Of a stretch of 64,000 nucleotides of DNA, positions 52,796 to 61,920 are shown piece after piece. Position numbers and translations under genes: made by a program. This DNA comes from Shimia sp039969785. Lineage in GTDB: Bacteria; Pseudomonadota; Alphaproteobacteria; Rhodobacterales; Rhodobacteraceae. The notes under the pieces were generated by a model. It was given only the letters and a program-made list of their open reading frames with translations, was not told the origin of the DNA and ran no database searches. Each line of letters opens with the position of its first letter. The stretch's first letter is position 1. The stretch spans positions 124,001 through 188,000 of the forward strand of contig NZ_JBDVNC010000022.1 of the NCBI RefSeq assembly GCF_039969785.1, given 5' to 3'.

Positions 52796-54223
52796 ATGAT
52801 CGACAAACGCCAGTTCTATATCAACGGCCAGTGGGTTGCCCCTGCGACCGCCAACGACCTAGACGTCATTGACCCCGCCACCGAAGAGGTGTGCGCCGTG
52901 ATTTCGCTGGGCGATCAGGCGGATACTGACGCCGCCGTCGCCGCGGCCCGGGCTGCATTTGAAGGATGGGCAGATACGCCGCTGGAACAGCGTGTTGCGC
53001 TGATCAAAAAGCTGGGCGAGATCTACAATGCCCGCCGCAATGATATGGCCGAAGCCATCCGCATGGAAATGGGCGCTCCTATCGATCTGGCCCGCAGCAG
53101 CCAATGGGGCTCAGGCAGCTGGCATTTGTCCGGTTTTCTGGAAGCGCTGGAAAGCTTCGATTTTGAATCTCAGATGGGCACAGACCGTATCCGCAAAGAA
53201 CCCATTGGGGTCTGCGGGTTGATCACCCCCTGGAACTGGCCAATGAATCAGGTTGTGCTCAAGGCGATCCCGGCTTTGGCCGTGGGATGCACGATGGTCC
53301 TGAAACCTTCGGAAATCGCACCGCTCTCGTCATTGGTGTTTGCAGAGATGGTGGACGAGGCCGGGTTCCCGCCCGGTGTCTTTAACCTTGTGAATGGCGA
53401 TGGCGTGGGTGTCGGTTCACAACTGTCATCCCATCCGGACGTCGACATGATCAGCTTTACCGGCTCGACCCGCGCTGGCATCGCCATCACCAAAGCCGCC
53501 GCCGACACCCTGAAACGCGTCAGTCTGGAACTGGGCGGCAAAGGCGCCAATGTGATCTTTGCCGATGCCGATGAAAAGGCGGTGAAACGGGGCGTGATCC
53601 ATTGCATGAACAACACGGGCCAATCCTGTAACGCACCCACGCGCATGTTCGTTGAAAAATCGCGCTACGACGAAGCCCTGGAACAGGCCCGGGCGGCTGC
53701 TGAGGCCACTCAGGTTGGGCCCACAACCGAAAGCGGGCGTCACATCGGGCCAGTGGTGTCCGAGCTTCAGTTCAACAAAATCCAGGGCCTGATCGAAACC
53801 GGCATCAAAGAAGGCGCGACGCTGCTAGCGGGCGGGCTTGGCCGCCCCGAAGGCGTCAACAAGGGCTATTTCGTGCGCCCCACCGTCTTTGCCGACGTTA
53901 CCCCGGACATGACGATCTATCGCGAGGAAATCTTTGGCCCGGTCCTGTCGATCATTCCTTTTGAGACCGAAGAACAGGCCGTCGAAATGGCCAATGATAC
54001 GGTTTACGGCCTGACCAACTATGTTCAGACGCAAGACGACAACAAGCGCCTGCGCATGGCGCGCAAGGTGCGTTCGGGCATGGTCGAAACCAATGGTGTT
54101 GGCCGCGTCAACGGCTCTCCGTTTGGGGGATACAAACAATCCGGCAACGGGCGCGAAGGCGGCGAATGGGGGCTCGAAGAGTTCTGCGAAACCAAATCCA
54201 TTTCCGGCGTCCCGATGGGGTAA
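52796..54223 (+). CDS. Aldehyde dehydrogenase family protein
   Basis: 475 residues from ATG 52796 (CGGAGA upstream). Complete ALDH with PWNWPMNQV (Asn), SFTGSTRAGI, LELGGKGANVIF (Glu) and NTGQSCNAPTRM (catalytic Cys). The C-terminal KQSGNGREGGEWG is standard. The sequence is closest in style to a broad NAD-dependent group, and substrate cannot be assigned. Its position just before the taurine genes invites the idea of sulfoacetaldehyde oxidation, but a terminator at 54245-54267 separates it from tpa, so this remains speculation. Confidence 0.9.
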   Translation: MIDKRQFYINGQWVAPATANDLDVIDPATEEVCAVISLGDQADTDAAVAAARAAFEGWADTPLEQRVALIKKLGEIYNARRNDMAEAIRMEMGAPIDLARSSQWGSGSWHLSGFLEALESFDFESQMGTDRIRKEPIGVCGLITPWNWPMNQVVLKAIPALAVGCTMVLKPSEIAPLSSLVFAEMVDEAGFPPGVFNLVNGDGVGVGSQLSSHPDVDMISFTGSTRAGIAITKAAADTLKRVSLELGGKGANVIFADADEKAVKRGVIHCMNNTGQSCNAPTRMFVEKSRYDEALEQARAAAEATQVGPTTESGRHIGPVVSELQFNKIQGLIETGIKEGATLLAGGLGRPEGVNKGYFVRPTVFADVTPDMTIYREEIFGPVLSIIPFETEEQAVEMANDTVYGLTNYVQTQDDNKRLRMARKVRSGMVETNGVGRVNGSPFGGYKQSGNGREGGEWGLEEFCETKSISGVPMG

Positions 54224-54244
54224 CACCGCGACCCGCAAACAAAA

Positions 54245-54267
54245 CGCCGGGGCATGCGGCCCCGGCG
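54245..54267 (+). terminator. Terminator after the aldehyde dehydrogenase gene
   Basis: CGCCGGGG (54245-54252) pairs with CCCCGGCG (54260-54267), followed by CATTCTTT. It isolates the ALDH gene from tpa. Confidence 0.75.
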
Positions 54268-54364
54268 CATTCTTTGCGCAGGCCATGTTCGAACTGAACA
54301 ACTTTGAGACTTGTGTGATATCGCCCGTCACATAACTTGCAACCCGCGCACGGGCCCACCTATT

Positions 54365-54397
54365 CTGGCGTCACACACTGCCACCAACTGGCCCTAC
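54365..54397 (+). promoter_or_regulatory. Putative TauR direct repeats upstream of tpa
   Basis: CTGGCGTCAC (54365-54374) and CTGGCCCTAC (54388-54397) are directly repeated 23 bp apart, the same spacing as the xsc pair, and 107 bp before the tpa start. The match to the TauR half-site CTGGACYTAA reported for Rhodobacter capsulatus (from memory) is moderate; the spacing is the stronger argument. Confidence 0.55.
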
Positions 54398-54503
54398 ATG
54401 AATGCCGCGAAAACAAGCGAGGATGGCAACAATGGAAGACCGCGTCCGCAAGGGCACATGATCCTATTCCCAAATTGCTACTATACCCAAGGAGGTCCGA
54501 GTT

Positions 54504-55904
54504 ATGGACGGTACTCTCAATGAAAACGACCTCAGCAAGGTCGTAAACGCCGACAAAGCCCACGTTTGGCATCACCTTGTTCAGCACAAACCCTTTGAAA
54601 CCGGTGATCCACGCATCATCATCGAAGGCAAAGACATGCGCGTCTGGGATCAGAATGGCAAAGAATACCTCGACGCGGTGTCTGGTGCAGTCTGGACCGC
54701 AAATGTTGGCTATGGCCGTGAACGTATTGCCAATGCGGTGCACGCCCAGCTGATGAAGCTCTGCTATTTCGCCAATACCGGCGGGTCCATTCCCGGCGCG
54801 CTCTATGCGGAAAAGCTGATCAGCAAAATGCCCGGCATGAGCCGCGTGTACTATACAAATTCCGGCTCTGAGGCGAACGAGAAAGCCTTTAAGATGGTGC
54901 GCCAGATTGCGCACAAGAAATATGGTGGCAAGAAAACCAAAATCCTCTACCGCGATCGGGATTACCACGGATCGACCCTGGCGGCGATGTCTGCTGGCGG
55001 ACAAGACGAACGCAACATGCAATATGGCCCCTTTGCGCCTGATTTCGTACGGGTGCCCCATTGCATGGAATACCGCAAAGACGAACTTGGCCTTGGCCAT
55101 CTGTCGGGCCGTGAATTTGGCATCGCTGCGGCCAATCTGATCGAAGAGGTCATCCTGCGCGAAGGCCCCGATACGGTTGGGTCGCTGTGCCTTGAACCTG
55201 TGACCGCCGGTGGTGGCGTGATCGAACCGCCCGAAGGGTATTGGGAACGGGTTCAGGAGATTTGCAAACAGTATCAGGTCCTGCTGCATATCGACGAAGT
55301 TGTCTGCGGCATCGGGCGCACCGGCACACATTGGTTCGGCTATCAGCATTATGGCGTCAAACCCGATTTCGTATCGATGGCCAAAGGCGTTGCCTCGGGC
55401 TATGCCGCCATCGCTTGTATGGTCACCACCGAAGAGGTCTTTGAGATGTTCAAGGCCGATCCATCGGACAAGTTGGACCATTTCCGCGATATCTCTACCT
55501 TTGGCGGCTGTACGGCTGGCCCTGCGGCAGCGTTGGAAAACATGGCCATTATCGAAGAAGAAGGCCTGCTGGAAAACTGCACCAAAATGGGCAACCACAT
55601 GAAGGCAAATCTCCACGCCTTGATGGAAAAGCACGACGTCATCGGTGACGTGCGCGGCAAGGGGCTCTTCCTTGGGGCTGAACTGGTCAAAGACCGGGAG
55701 ACAAAGGAACCCGTTGACGAAGCGCAGGTTGGCGCCATCGTTGCCGATTGCGGCGCGCAGGGCGTGATCATTGGCGCCGCCAACCGGTCTATCCCCGGGC
55801 GCAACAACGTGTTGTGCTTCTCTCCGGCCCTGATCGCAACCGCGGATGATATCGATGCCATTACCGACGCGGTCGACAAAGCGCTGACCAAGGTGTTTGG
55901 CTAA
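54504..55904 (+). CDS. tpa: Taurine:pyruvate aminotransferase
   Basis: 466 residues, a class III PLP aminotransferase, with AGGAGGT before ATG 54504. Key regions: TNSGSEANEKAFKMVRQIAH (cofactor phosphate loop), YHGSTLAAMSAGG, LHIDEVVCGIGRTGTHW (Asp on PLP N1) and SMAKGVASGYAAIACM (Schiff-base Lys). The context with tauR, xsc and pta makes taurine + pyruvate to sulfoacetaldehyde + alanine the likely reaction. A perfect hairpin follows. A hypotaurine or other omega-amino substrate cannot be excluded. Confidence 0.92.
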   Translation: MDGTLNENDLSKVVNADKAHVWHHLVQHKPFETGDPRIIIEGKDMRVWDQNGKEYLDAVSGAVWTANVGYGRERIANAVHAQLMKLCYFANTGGSIPGALYAEKLISKMPGMSRVYYTNSGSEANEKAFKMVRQIAHKKYGGKKTKILYRDRDYHGSTLAAMSAGGQDERNMQYGPFAPDFVRVPHCMEYRKDELGLGHLSGREFGIAAANLIEEVILREGPDTVGSLCLEPVTAGGGVIEPPEGYWERVQEICKQYQVLLHIDEVVCGIGRTGTHWFGYQHYGVKPDFVSMAKGVASGYAAIACMVTTEEVFEMFKADPSDKLDHFRDISTFGGCTAGPAAALENMAIIEEEGLLENCTKMGNHMKANLHALMEKHDVIGDVRGKGLFLGAELVKDRETKEPVDEAQVGAIVADCGAQGVIIGAANRSIPGRNNVLCFSPALIATADDIDAITDAVDKALTKVFG

Positions 55905-55921
55905 CCCCTAACCACAGTTCC

Positions 55922-55944
55922 GGTTGAGGCCCGCGGCCTCAACC
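55922..55944 (+). terminator. Hairpin terminator after tpa
   Basis: GGTTGAGGCC (55922-55931), loop CGC, GGCCTCAACC (55935-55944): a perfect 10-bp stem 18 bases after the stop, without a U run. Confidence 0.75.
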
Positions 55945-56002
55945 CGCGCCGCCTGGCCTCTCCGCGGGGGCGGGCGGCGCGTCTGCTTAAGCGAGATATT
56001 CC

Positions 56003-56596
56003 ATGTGGCCTGAACCGCTCTTTCTATCTGGAAACCATGTGCGACTCGAACCGCTTTCCCAAGCCCATGCGTTGGACTTGGCCAAGGCAAGCGCGGATGG
56101 GCACCTGCATGAATTGTGGTACACATCCATACCTGCGCCAAGCGACGTGCCTGCCGAAATCGACCGCCGCCTCGGGCTTCTGGACGCAAAATCCATGCTC
56201 CCTTTCGCGGTGCTCGACACCGAAGGTCAAGCGGTCGGCATGACCACATTCATGAATATTGATCCGGTCAATCGGCGGCTGGAAATCGGATCGACATGGT
56301 ACCGAAAATCAGTTCAGCGCAGCCCCGTAAACACAGAATGTAAGTTCTTGTTGTTGCAGCATGCTTTTGAAAAACTCGACTGCATCGCCGTGGAATTCCG
56401 CACGCATTTCATGAACCAGCAATCACGTCGCGCGATCGAGCGTCTTGGCGCGCGACTGGATGGCGTGTTGCGCAGCCACACACGCATGGCAAATGGGTCA
56501 CTGCGCGACACGGCGGTGTATTCAATCCTGTCGCACGAATGGCCAGCCGTGCGCGCAGGGTTGGAACTCAAGCTGAAAAACCACCCCACCAAATAG
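56003..56596 (+). CDS. GNAT-family acetyltransferase (RimJ/RimL-like)
   Basis: 197 residues. The opening WPEPLFLSGNHVRLEPLSQAHA and the later GMTTFMNIDPVNRRLEIGSTWY, KFLLLQHAFEKLDCIAVEFRT and NQQSRRAIERLGARLDGVLR match the RimJ/RimL-type GNAT_3 domain (beta-bulge and acetyl-CoA helix). The target, an N-terminal protein amine or a small molecule, is unknown. It sits between tpa and tauR and could be a passenger of the taurine region or unrelated. Confidence 0.87.
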   Translation: MWPEPLFLSGNHVRLEPLSQAHALDLAKASADGHLHELWYTSIPAPSDVPAEIDRRLGLLDAKSMLPFAVLDTEGQAVGMTTFMNIDPVNRRLEIGSTWYRKSVQRSPVNTECKFLLLQHAFEKLDCIAVEFRTHFMNQQSRRAIERLGARLDGVLRSHTRMANGSLRDTAVYSILSHEWPAVRAGLELKLKNHPTK

Positions 56597-56623
56597 ACCA
56601 GATTGCACGCCGATTAAGTCCAG
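56592..56623 (-). promoter_or_regulatory. Putative TauR direct repeats at the tauR start
   Basis: On the minus strand CTGGACTTAA (56623 to 56614) and CTGGTCTATT (56601 to 56592) are directly repeated 22 bp apart. The first is an exact match to the TauR half-site CTGGACYTAA as I recall it. They end 15 bp before the tauR start, so binding here should affect tauR itself. Confidence 0.68.
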
Positions 56624-56637
56624 TGTAACGTTTCGAC

Positions 56638-58095
56638 ATGGCAATTTCCGTTGAAACTTTCTTTCTGTCTCCCAGCCATCAGGGCACACTTCAGGCCCGA
56701 ATTCAGCAGATGATTGCCGAAGGCATCCTGTCGGGACAATTCCGCAAAGCCGAAAAGCTGCCCTCAAGTCGCCGCCTCGCGGCGCATCTGGGCGTCAGCC
56801 GGATCACAGTTACTTTGGCCTACACCGAATTGCTGGCAAATGACTACCTGACCTCCAAAGGGCGCTCCGGTTATTTCGTCTCGCAGAACGCCCCGGTGCC
56901 CCCTAGCTTTTCACCACCAAAGAAAAGCGAAGACACTGTCGACTGGTCGCGCGCGCTCGGGCGTCGCTTTACAGGGGGCAACACGCTGCAAAAGCCGTTG
57001 GATTGGGCCAGATACCGCTATCCTTTCGTCTACGGTCAAACGGACCCGACATTATTTGACCACTCAAACTGGCGCCTGTGCGCGCTTCAGGCGCTTGGCC
57101 AAAAAGACTTTACCGCCCTGACCGCCGATTATTTTGATCAGGACGACCCCCGTCTGGTCGAATTCATCGCCCGCAACACCCTGCCCAGACGGGGTGTAAA
57201 AGCGCGACCCGAACAAATTCTGATAACTTTGGGCGCTCAGAACGCGCTTTGGATTGCCGCGCAAATCCTGCTGACCCAGCGACGCACGGCCGCCATCGAA
57301 GACCCCTGCTATTATGCGTTGCGTGAAATTCTTCAGCTGTCACGTTGTCATGTTGCGCCCATCCCGGTTGACCGGGACGGATTGAAAACAGACGACATTC
57401 CCGACAATACCGACGTTATCTTTACGACCCCCAGCCACCAATGCCCGACCAACGCCACCATGCCCATGGACCGGCGCAACGCATTGCTGCAACGGGCCCG
57501 CGACATTGACGCGCTGGTGGTCGAAGACGATTACGAATTCGAAATGTCTTTTCTGAATGCCCCCACACCGGCGCTCAAATCGCTGGATACGGATGGCCGC
57601 GTGATCTATGTCGGCAGCTTTTCAAAATCGCTGTTTCCCGGGTTGCGGCTTGGTTATCTGGTTGGTTCTGAGGCTTTTATTCGCGAAGCTCGCGCGCTGC
57701 GTGCCAGTATCCTGCGCCACCCGCCCGGACATATTCAGCGCACCACCGCCTATTTCCTGTCCCTTGGATATTACGACGCTTTGATCCGGCGCATTCGCAT
57801 TGCCTTGGCGGAACGGCGCACGGTGATGCAGGACGCCCTCGACAAACACGGGCTCAGCGTGGCCGGACAAGGCAAGTTCGGCGGGTCTTCTTTCTGGATG
57901 CAGGCGCCGGAGGGGTTTGATGCTGATGACGTCGCCAATCAACTGCGAGCGCAAAGTGTTCTTATCGAGCCGGGCCGTCCGTTTTTTCATGGCGATGACA
58001 AACCCACGCGGTTCTATCGGCTGGGCTATTCGTCAATTCCGGCCAGCCGTATTCCCGAAGGCGTGGCCAAGATTGCGCAAGTTTTCAACGTCTGA
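56638..58095 (+). CDS. tauR: TauR, MocR-type regulator of taurine genes
   Basis: 485 residues. An N-terminal GntR winged helix (LSPSHQGTLQARIQQMIAEG, KLPSSRRLAAHLGVSRITV) is joined to an aminotransferase class I-like domain with VVEDDYEFEMSFL and GSFSKSLFPGLRLGYL, whose Lys would bind PLP. This MocR architecture fits TauR of Rhodobacter capsulatus, an activator of taurine use. It lies upstream of xsc and pta on the same strand, and three direct-repeat pairs lie at tpa, tauR and xsc. Confidence 0.9.
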   Translation: MAISVETFFLSPSHQGTLQARIQQMIAEGILSGQFRKAEKLPSSRRLAAHLGVSRITVTLAYTELLANDYLTSKGRSGYFVSQNAPVPPSFSPPKKSEDTVDWSRALGRRFTGGNTLQKPLDWARYRYPFVYGQTDPTLFDHSNWRLCALQALGQKDFTALTADYFDQDDPRLVEFIARNTLPRRGVKARPEQILITLGAQNALWIAAQILLTQRRTAAIEDPCYYALREILQLSRCHVAPIPVDRDGLKTDDIPDNTDVIFTTPSHQCPTNATMPMDRRNALLQRARDIDALVVEDDYEFEMSFLNAPTPALKSLDTDGRVIYVGSFSKSLFPGLRLGYLVGSEAFIREARALRASILRHPPGHIQRTTAYFLSLGYYDALIRRIRIALAERRTVMQDALDKHGLSVAGQGKFGGSSFWMQAPEGFDADDVANQLRAQSVLIEPGRPFFHGDDKPTRFYRLGYSSIPASRIPEGVAKIAQVFNV

Positions 58096-58100
58096 AAATT

Positions 58101-58133
58101 CTGGCTCTATCCGGGCTTTCATTCTGGCCCTAA
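58101..58133 (+). promoter_or_regulatory. Putative TauR direct repeats upstream of xsc
   Basis: CTGGCTCTAT (58101-58110) and CTGGCCCTAA (58124-58133) are directly repeated 23 bp apart, both preceded by ATT, about 66 bp before the xsc start. The match and spacing are shared with the tpa pair. Confidence 0.68.
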
Positions 58134-58198
58134 CCGCGCGGCACTCCCCCCCCTAATTTCAGCGCAAAACGCCCATGGGCGCATCAGGAGTGATTCAC

Positions 58199-59974
58199 AT
58201 GAAAATGACAACCGAAGAGGCGTTCGTCAAAACGCTGCAAATGCATGGTATCGAGCACGCTTTTGGGATTATCGGATCGGCCATGATGCCCATCTCCGAC
58301 ATTTTCGAACCGGCGGGCATTACATTCTGGGATTGCGCCCACGAAGGCTCCGGCGGCTTCATGGCCGACGGTTACACCCGCGCCACCGGGAAAATGTCGA
58401 TGATGATCGCCCAGAACGGTCCCGGCATCACCAATTTCGTAACGGCCGTTAAAACCGCCTACTGGAACCACACGCCACTTTTGCTGGTCACGCCGCAGGC
58501 TGCCAACAAGACTATGGGCCAGGGTGGGTTCCAGGAAATGGAACAGATGCGCGCCTTTGCTGATTGCGTCTGTTATCAGGAAGAAGTCCGTGATCCCTCT
58601 CGCATGGCCGAGGTTCTGAACCGTGTGATCATGCAGGCTCATCGCAATTCGGCCCCGGCGCAGATCAACGTACCTCGTGATTATTTCACGCAAGTGATCG
58701 ACATCGATCTGCCTGCAATTGTTGGGTTTGAGCGTCCAAGCGGCGGCGAAGCAGCTCTGGATCAGGCCGCCGCACTGCTGAGCAGCGCCAAGTTCCCGGT
58801 CGTCCTGAACGGCGCTGGTGTGGTGATTGGCGGCGCGATCCCGGCGTCTATGGCTTTGGCCGAACGTCTGTCTGCACCGGTTTGCTGCGGCTACCAGCAC
58901 AACGACGCCTTCCCGGGATCACACCCGCTTTTTGCTGGCCCACTCGGCTATAACGGCTCCAAAGCCGGCATGGACTTGATCTCCAAGGCCGACGTTGTTC
59001 TGGCGCTCGGCACCCGTCTGAACCCATTTTCAACCCTTCCCGGCTATGGTATCGACTATTGGCCCACTGACGCCAAAATCATTCAAGTCGACATCAACCC
59101 GGACCGGATTGGCCTGACCAAAAAGGTCGAAGTCGGTATCGTCGGTGACGCCAAGCAAGTGGCAAGCTCGATCCTGGACAAGCTGTCCGGCACAGCGGGC
59201 GACGAAAATCGCGACGCACGCCTGAACCTGATTTCGACCACCAAATCCGCATGGGCACAGCAGCTGTCGTCGATGGATCATGAAGAGGATGACCCCGGCA
59301 CCACCTGGAACGAACGCGCGCGTGGCGCCAAACCTGACTGGATGAGCCCCCGCATGGCGTGGCGCGCAATTCAGTCGGCCTTGCCCCGCGAAGCCATCAT
59401 CTCGTCTGACATCGGCAACAACTGCGCGATCGGCAACGCCTATCCGTCCTTCGAAGAAGGTCGCAAATACCTCGCCCCAGGCCTGTTTGGGCCGTGTGGC
59501 TATGGCCTGCCATCGGTTGTCGGCGCCAAGATCGGCTGCCCTGATGTACCTGTTGTTGGATTTTCCGGTGACGGCGCGTTTGGCATCGCCGTCACAGAAC
59601 TGACCGCCATCGGGCGCAAAGAATGGCCCGCGGTGACACAGATTGTCTTCCGCAACTACCAGTGGGGCGCGGAAAAGCGCAACTCGACCTTGTGGTTTGA
59701 CGACAACTTCGTCGGCACCGAATTGGACACACAAGTGTCTTATGCCGGCATCGCGCAGGCTTGCGGTCTTAAAGGTGTTGTCGCCAAGACCATGGACGAA
59801 TTGACTGCTGCCTTGGCACAAGCCGTCGAAGATCAGAAAAACGGCATCACCACACTGATCGAAGCCATGATCAATCAGGAGCTTGGCGAACCTTTCCGGC
59901 GCGACGCGATGAAGAAACCGGTTGCCGTGGCAGGTATCGACGCCGCTGATATGCGCCCGCAATCGGGCAGCTGA
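58199..59974 (+). CDS. xsc: Sulfoacetaldehyde acetyltransferase
   Basis: 591 residues from ATG 58199 (CAGGAG upstream). This is a ThDP enzyme with HEGSGGFMADGYTRATG (catalytic Glu and Pyr-binding part), QNGPGITNFVTAV, and the ThDP/Mg motif GFSGDGAFGIAV ending with NYQWGAEKRN. It converts sulfoacetaldehyde and phosphate to acetyl phosphate and sulfite. The length, motifs and pta neighbour agree with Xsc. It is followed by pta with four bases between genes. Confidence 0.96.
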   Translation: MKMTTEEAFVKTLQMHGIEHAFGIIGSAMMPISDIFEPAGITFWDCAHEGSGGFMADGYTRATGKMSMMIAQNGPGITNFVTAVKTAYWNHTPLLLVTPQAANKTMGQGGFQEMEQMRAFADCVCYQEEVRDPSRMAEVLNRVIMQAHRNSAPAQINVPRDYFTQVIDIDLPAIVGFERPSGGEAALDQAAALLSSAKFPVVLNGAGVVIGGAIPASMALAERLSAPVCCGYQHNDAFPGSHPLFAGPLGYNGSKAGMDLISKADVVLALGTRLNPFSTLPGYGIDYWPTDAKIIQVDINPDRIGLTKKVEVGIVGDAKQVASSILDKLSGTAGDENRDARLNLISTTKSAWAQQLSSMDHEEDDPGTTWNERARGAKPDWMSPRMAWRAIQSALPREAIISSDIGNNCAIGNAYPSFEEGRKYLAPGLFGPCGYGLPSVVGAKIGCPDVPVVGFSGDGAFGIAVTELTAIGRKEWPAVTQIVFRNYQWGAEKRNSTLWFDDNFVGTELDTQVSYAGIAQACGLKGVVAKTMDELTAALAQAVEDQKNGITTLIEAMINQELGEPFRRDAMKKPVAVAGIDAADMRPQSGS

Positions 59975-59978
59975 TCCA

Positions 59979-61007
59979 TTGCAGCCGCTCCGGCAAATCC
60001 TTGGCGCTGCCAGCGGCTCTGACAAAATCATCGCCCTTTCCGAGGGCGATGATCCCCGTGTTGTTCAGGCAGCGCTGTTGGCGCGCACTGAAAACGCCGC
60101 CAAAATCCTGCTGGTCGGCACACGCACAATTATCCTAAAGCATCTGTCGGATAACGGCGTCACCACTGCCGAAATCGCGGATGAGATTGAAATTCACGAT
60201 CCCGCCTCCAGCCCTTTGACCAATGAATTCCGCGCCGCGCTGGTGTCGTTGCGTGCCCATAAGGGCATGACAGCGCAAGACGCCGAACCTCTGATCCGAA
60301 ACCGTCTGATCTTTGCCGCGCTTCTTGTCCAACAGGGCTATGCCGACGGCACGGTCGGCGGCGCCGTTGAAACAACGTCCGACACTGTGCGTACAGCCCT
60401 TCAGATTATCGGCAAAGCACCGGGCACAAATCTGGTCTCAAGCTTTTTCCTGATGCTCTATTGCGAGGACCATCACGCCGTCAAAGGCGCGCATATCTTT
60501 GCCGATTGCGGATTGGTCGTCGACCCGGATGCCAGCGAAATGGCCGAGATCGCCCGCGCGTCTGCCGCGTCTTATCAGGCACTTGTCGGTGCGCCTGCGC
60601 GCGTGGCGATGCTATCCTTTTCCACCGCTGGCAGCGCGGAACATCCCAAAGTGTCCAAAGTTGTGCAGGCCACACAAATGGTCAAGGCCGCCGATCCCGA
60701 CATGATCATTGATGGCGAAATTCAGTTCGACGCCGCCTTTGTGCCCGAGGTCGCGGCCTCCAAGGCCAGCAGTTCAGCCCTGCAAGGCGCGGCGAATGTG
60801 TTTGTGTTTCCAAGCCTGAATGCGGGTAATCTGGGATATAAAATCGCACAACGCATCGGCGGCGCAACTGCGATTGGTCCAGTGTTGCAGGGGCTGGCCA
60901 AGCCCGCAAACGACCTGTCCCGTGGCTGCGACGCCGAGGACATCCTGCATATGATAGCCGTCACCGTCGCGCAATCCAACGCGCTATCTCAACGGCAAAC
61001 TGCATGA
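59979..61007 (+). CDS. pta: Phosphate acetyltransferase (taurine operon)
   Basis: 342 residues from TTG 59979, four bases after the xsc stop, where coupling is likely; the frame extends into xsc and no ATG start exists there. The PTA/PTB core includes IIALSEGDDPRVVQAA, VVETTSDTVRTALQIIG-type segments, GLVVDPDASEMAEIA, RVAMLSFSTAGSAEHPKV, EIQFDAAFVPEVAASK and FVFPSLNAGNLGYKIAQRIGGA. It makes acetyl-CoA from the acetyl phosphate released by Xsc. A very similar but shorter PTA gene lies opposite downstream. Confidence 0.92.
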   Translation: MQPLRQILGAASGSDKIIALSEGDDPRVVQAALLARTENAAKILLVGTRTIILKHLSDNGVTTAEIADEIEIHDPASSPLTNEFRAALVSLRAHKGMTAQDAEPLIRNRLIFAALLVQQGYADGTVGGAVETTSDTVRTALQIIGKAPGTNLVSSFFLMLYCEDHHAVKGAHIFADCGLVVDPDASEMAEIARASAASYQALVGAPARVAMLSFSTAGSAEHPKVSKVVQATQMVKAADPDMIIDGEIQFDAAFVPEVAASKASSSALQGAANVFVFPSLNAGNLGYKIAQRIGGATAIGPVLQGLAKPANDLSRGCDAEDILHMIAVTVAQSNALSQRQTA

Positions 61008-61036
61008 TGGTGGACACGCAAATATCCGCAATACCG

Positions 61037-61888
61037 TCAGCTCAAAGCGAGCGTCACAACCGTCGCGTCGACAATGTCGTCAACCGTCGCACCACGGCTC
61101 AGATCACAAACCGGTTTGCGGAACCCTTGCAATATCGGCCCCAACGCCTGTGCATCGCCCAGCGCAACGGCCAGCTTGTAAGCGATATTGCCTGCATCAA
61201 GCGATGGAAAGATCAACACATTGGCATCGCCCGCGCCAGCGCCTTTGCGCTGGGCGATCTCGGGGATCAGGGCCGCATCGCCCTGAACCGGACCCAAAAA
61301 ACCGGTACGCTCGGCCACCTGTCGCACCACATCAACGCTGTCGCCCGCCCCGGAGTTCATTGTCGAGAACGACAACAGCGCCACGCGTGCCTCTCCCAAA
61401 AGCGCTTGTCCCGTGGCGTGCGAACTGCGCGCAATCGAGGTCAGCACATCAGCGTCAGGGGCAACATTCACGGCGCAATCGGCAAAGATCAGGGCGCGTT
61501 CATCCGGGAACAACATCAAAAAGAAGGAAGATGGCACGCTGACCCCATCAGCCAGACCAATCGCCATCGACGCGGCCTCGATAACACGGCGCGACGGCGC
61601 AACAGCACCGGCCACCATGGCATCCGCTTCGCCCGCCGCGACCATGGCGGCCGCCCGATACAGCGGCTTGGTCACCAGCCTGCGCGCAATCCCTTCCTTC
61701 ATGCCACGCGTTTTGACCAGCACCTCTGCATACTGGTCCGTGTCATCGCCCAGACATATCGGCTGACACAGCCCGTCACGCGCCAGTTTTTCCATGGCTT
61801 GCGCAATGCGCGGCTCTTCGTGCTCGGGAAACACCACCCGGGCATTTTGGGCAGCAACCTTATTCGACAACAATTCCGTGATACGCAT
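61037..61888 (-). CDS. Second phosphate acetyltransferase-like protein, convergent with pta
   Basis: 283 residues from ATG 61888 with GGAGG upstream. It has the same core blocks as pta: ARVVFPEHEEPRIAQAM, GEADAMVAGAVAPSRRVIEA, FADCAVNVAPDADVLTSIA, RVALLSFSTMNSGAGDSV and ANVLIFPSLDAGNIAYKLA. It is about 60 residues shorter, missing a middle/N-terminal segment, and is in the size range of phosphate butyryltransferases as well. It faces pta (30 bp between stops) and is divergent from citrate synthase. Its preferred acyl group is unknown. Confidence 0.85.
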   Translation of the reverse strand: MRITELLSNKVAAQNARVVFPEHEEPRIAQAMEKLARDGLCQPICLGDDTDQYAEVLVKTRGMKEGIARRLVTKPLYRAAAMVAAGEADAMVAGAVAPSRRVIEAASMAIGLADGVSVPSSFFLMLFPDERALIFADCAVNVAPDADVLTSIARSSHATGQALLGEARVALLSFSTMNSGAGDSVDVVRQVAERTGFLGPVQGDAALIPEIAQRKGAGAGDANVLIFPSLDAGNIAYKLAVALGDAQALGPILQGFRKPVCDLSRGATVDDIVDATVVTLALS

Positions 61889-61920
61889 GTATACCTCCGT
61901 ATACGCAACAGGAGCCACCC

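Noticed and set aside
54360..55634. Minus-strand 424-codon ORF
   Set aside because: Antisense to tpa and its upstream region; no family resemblance.
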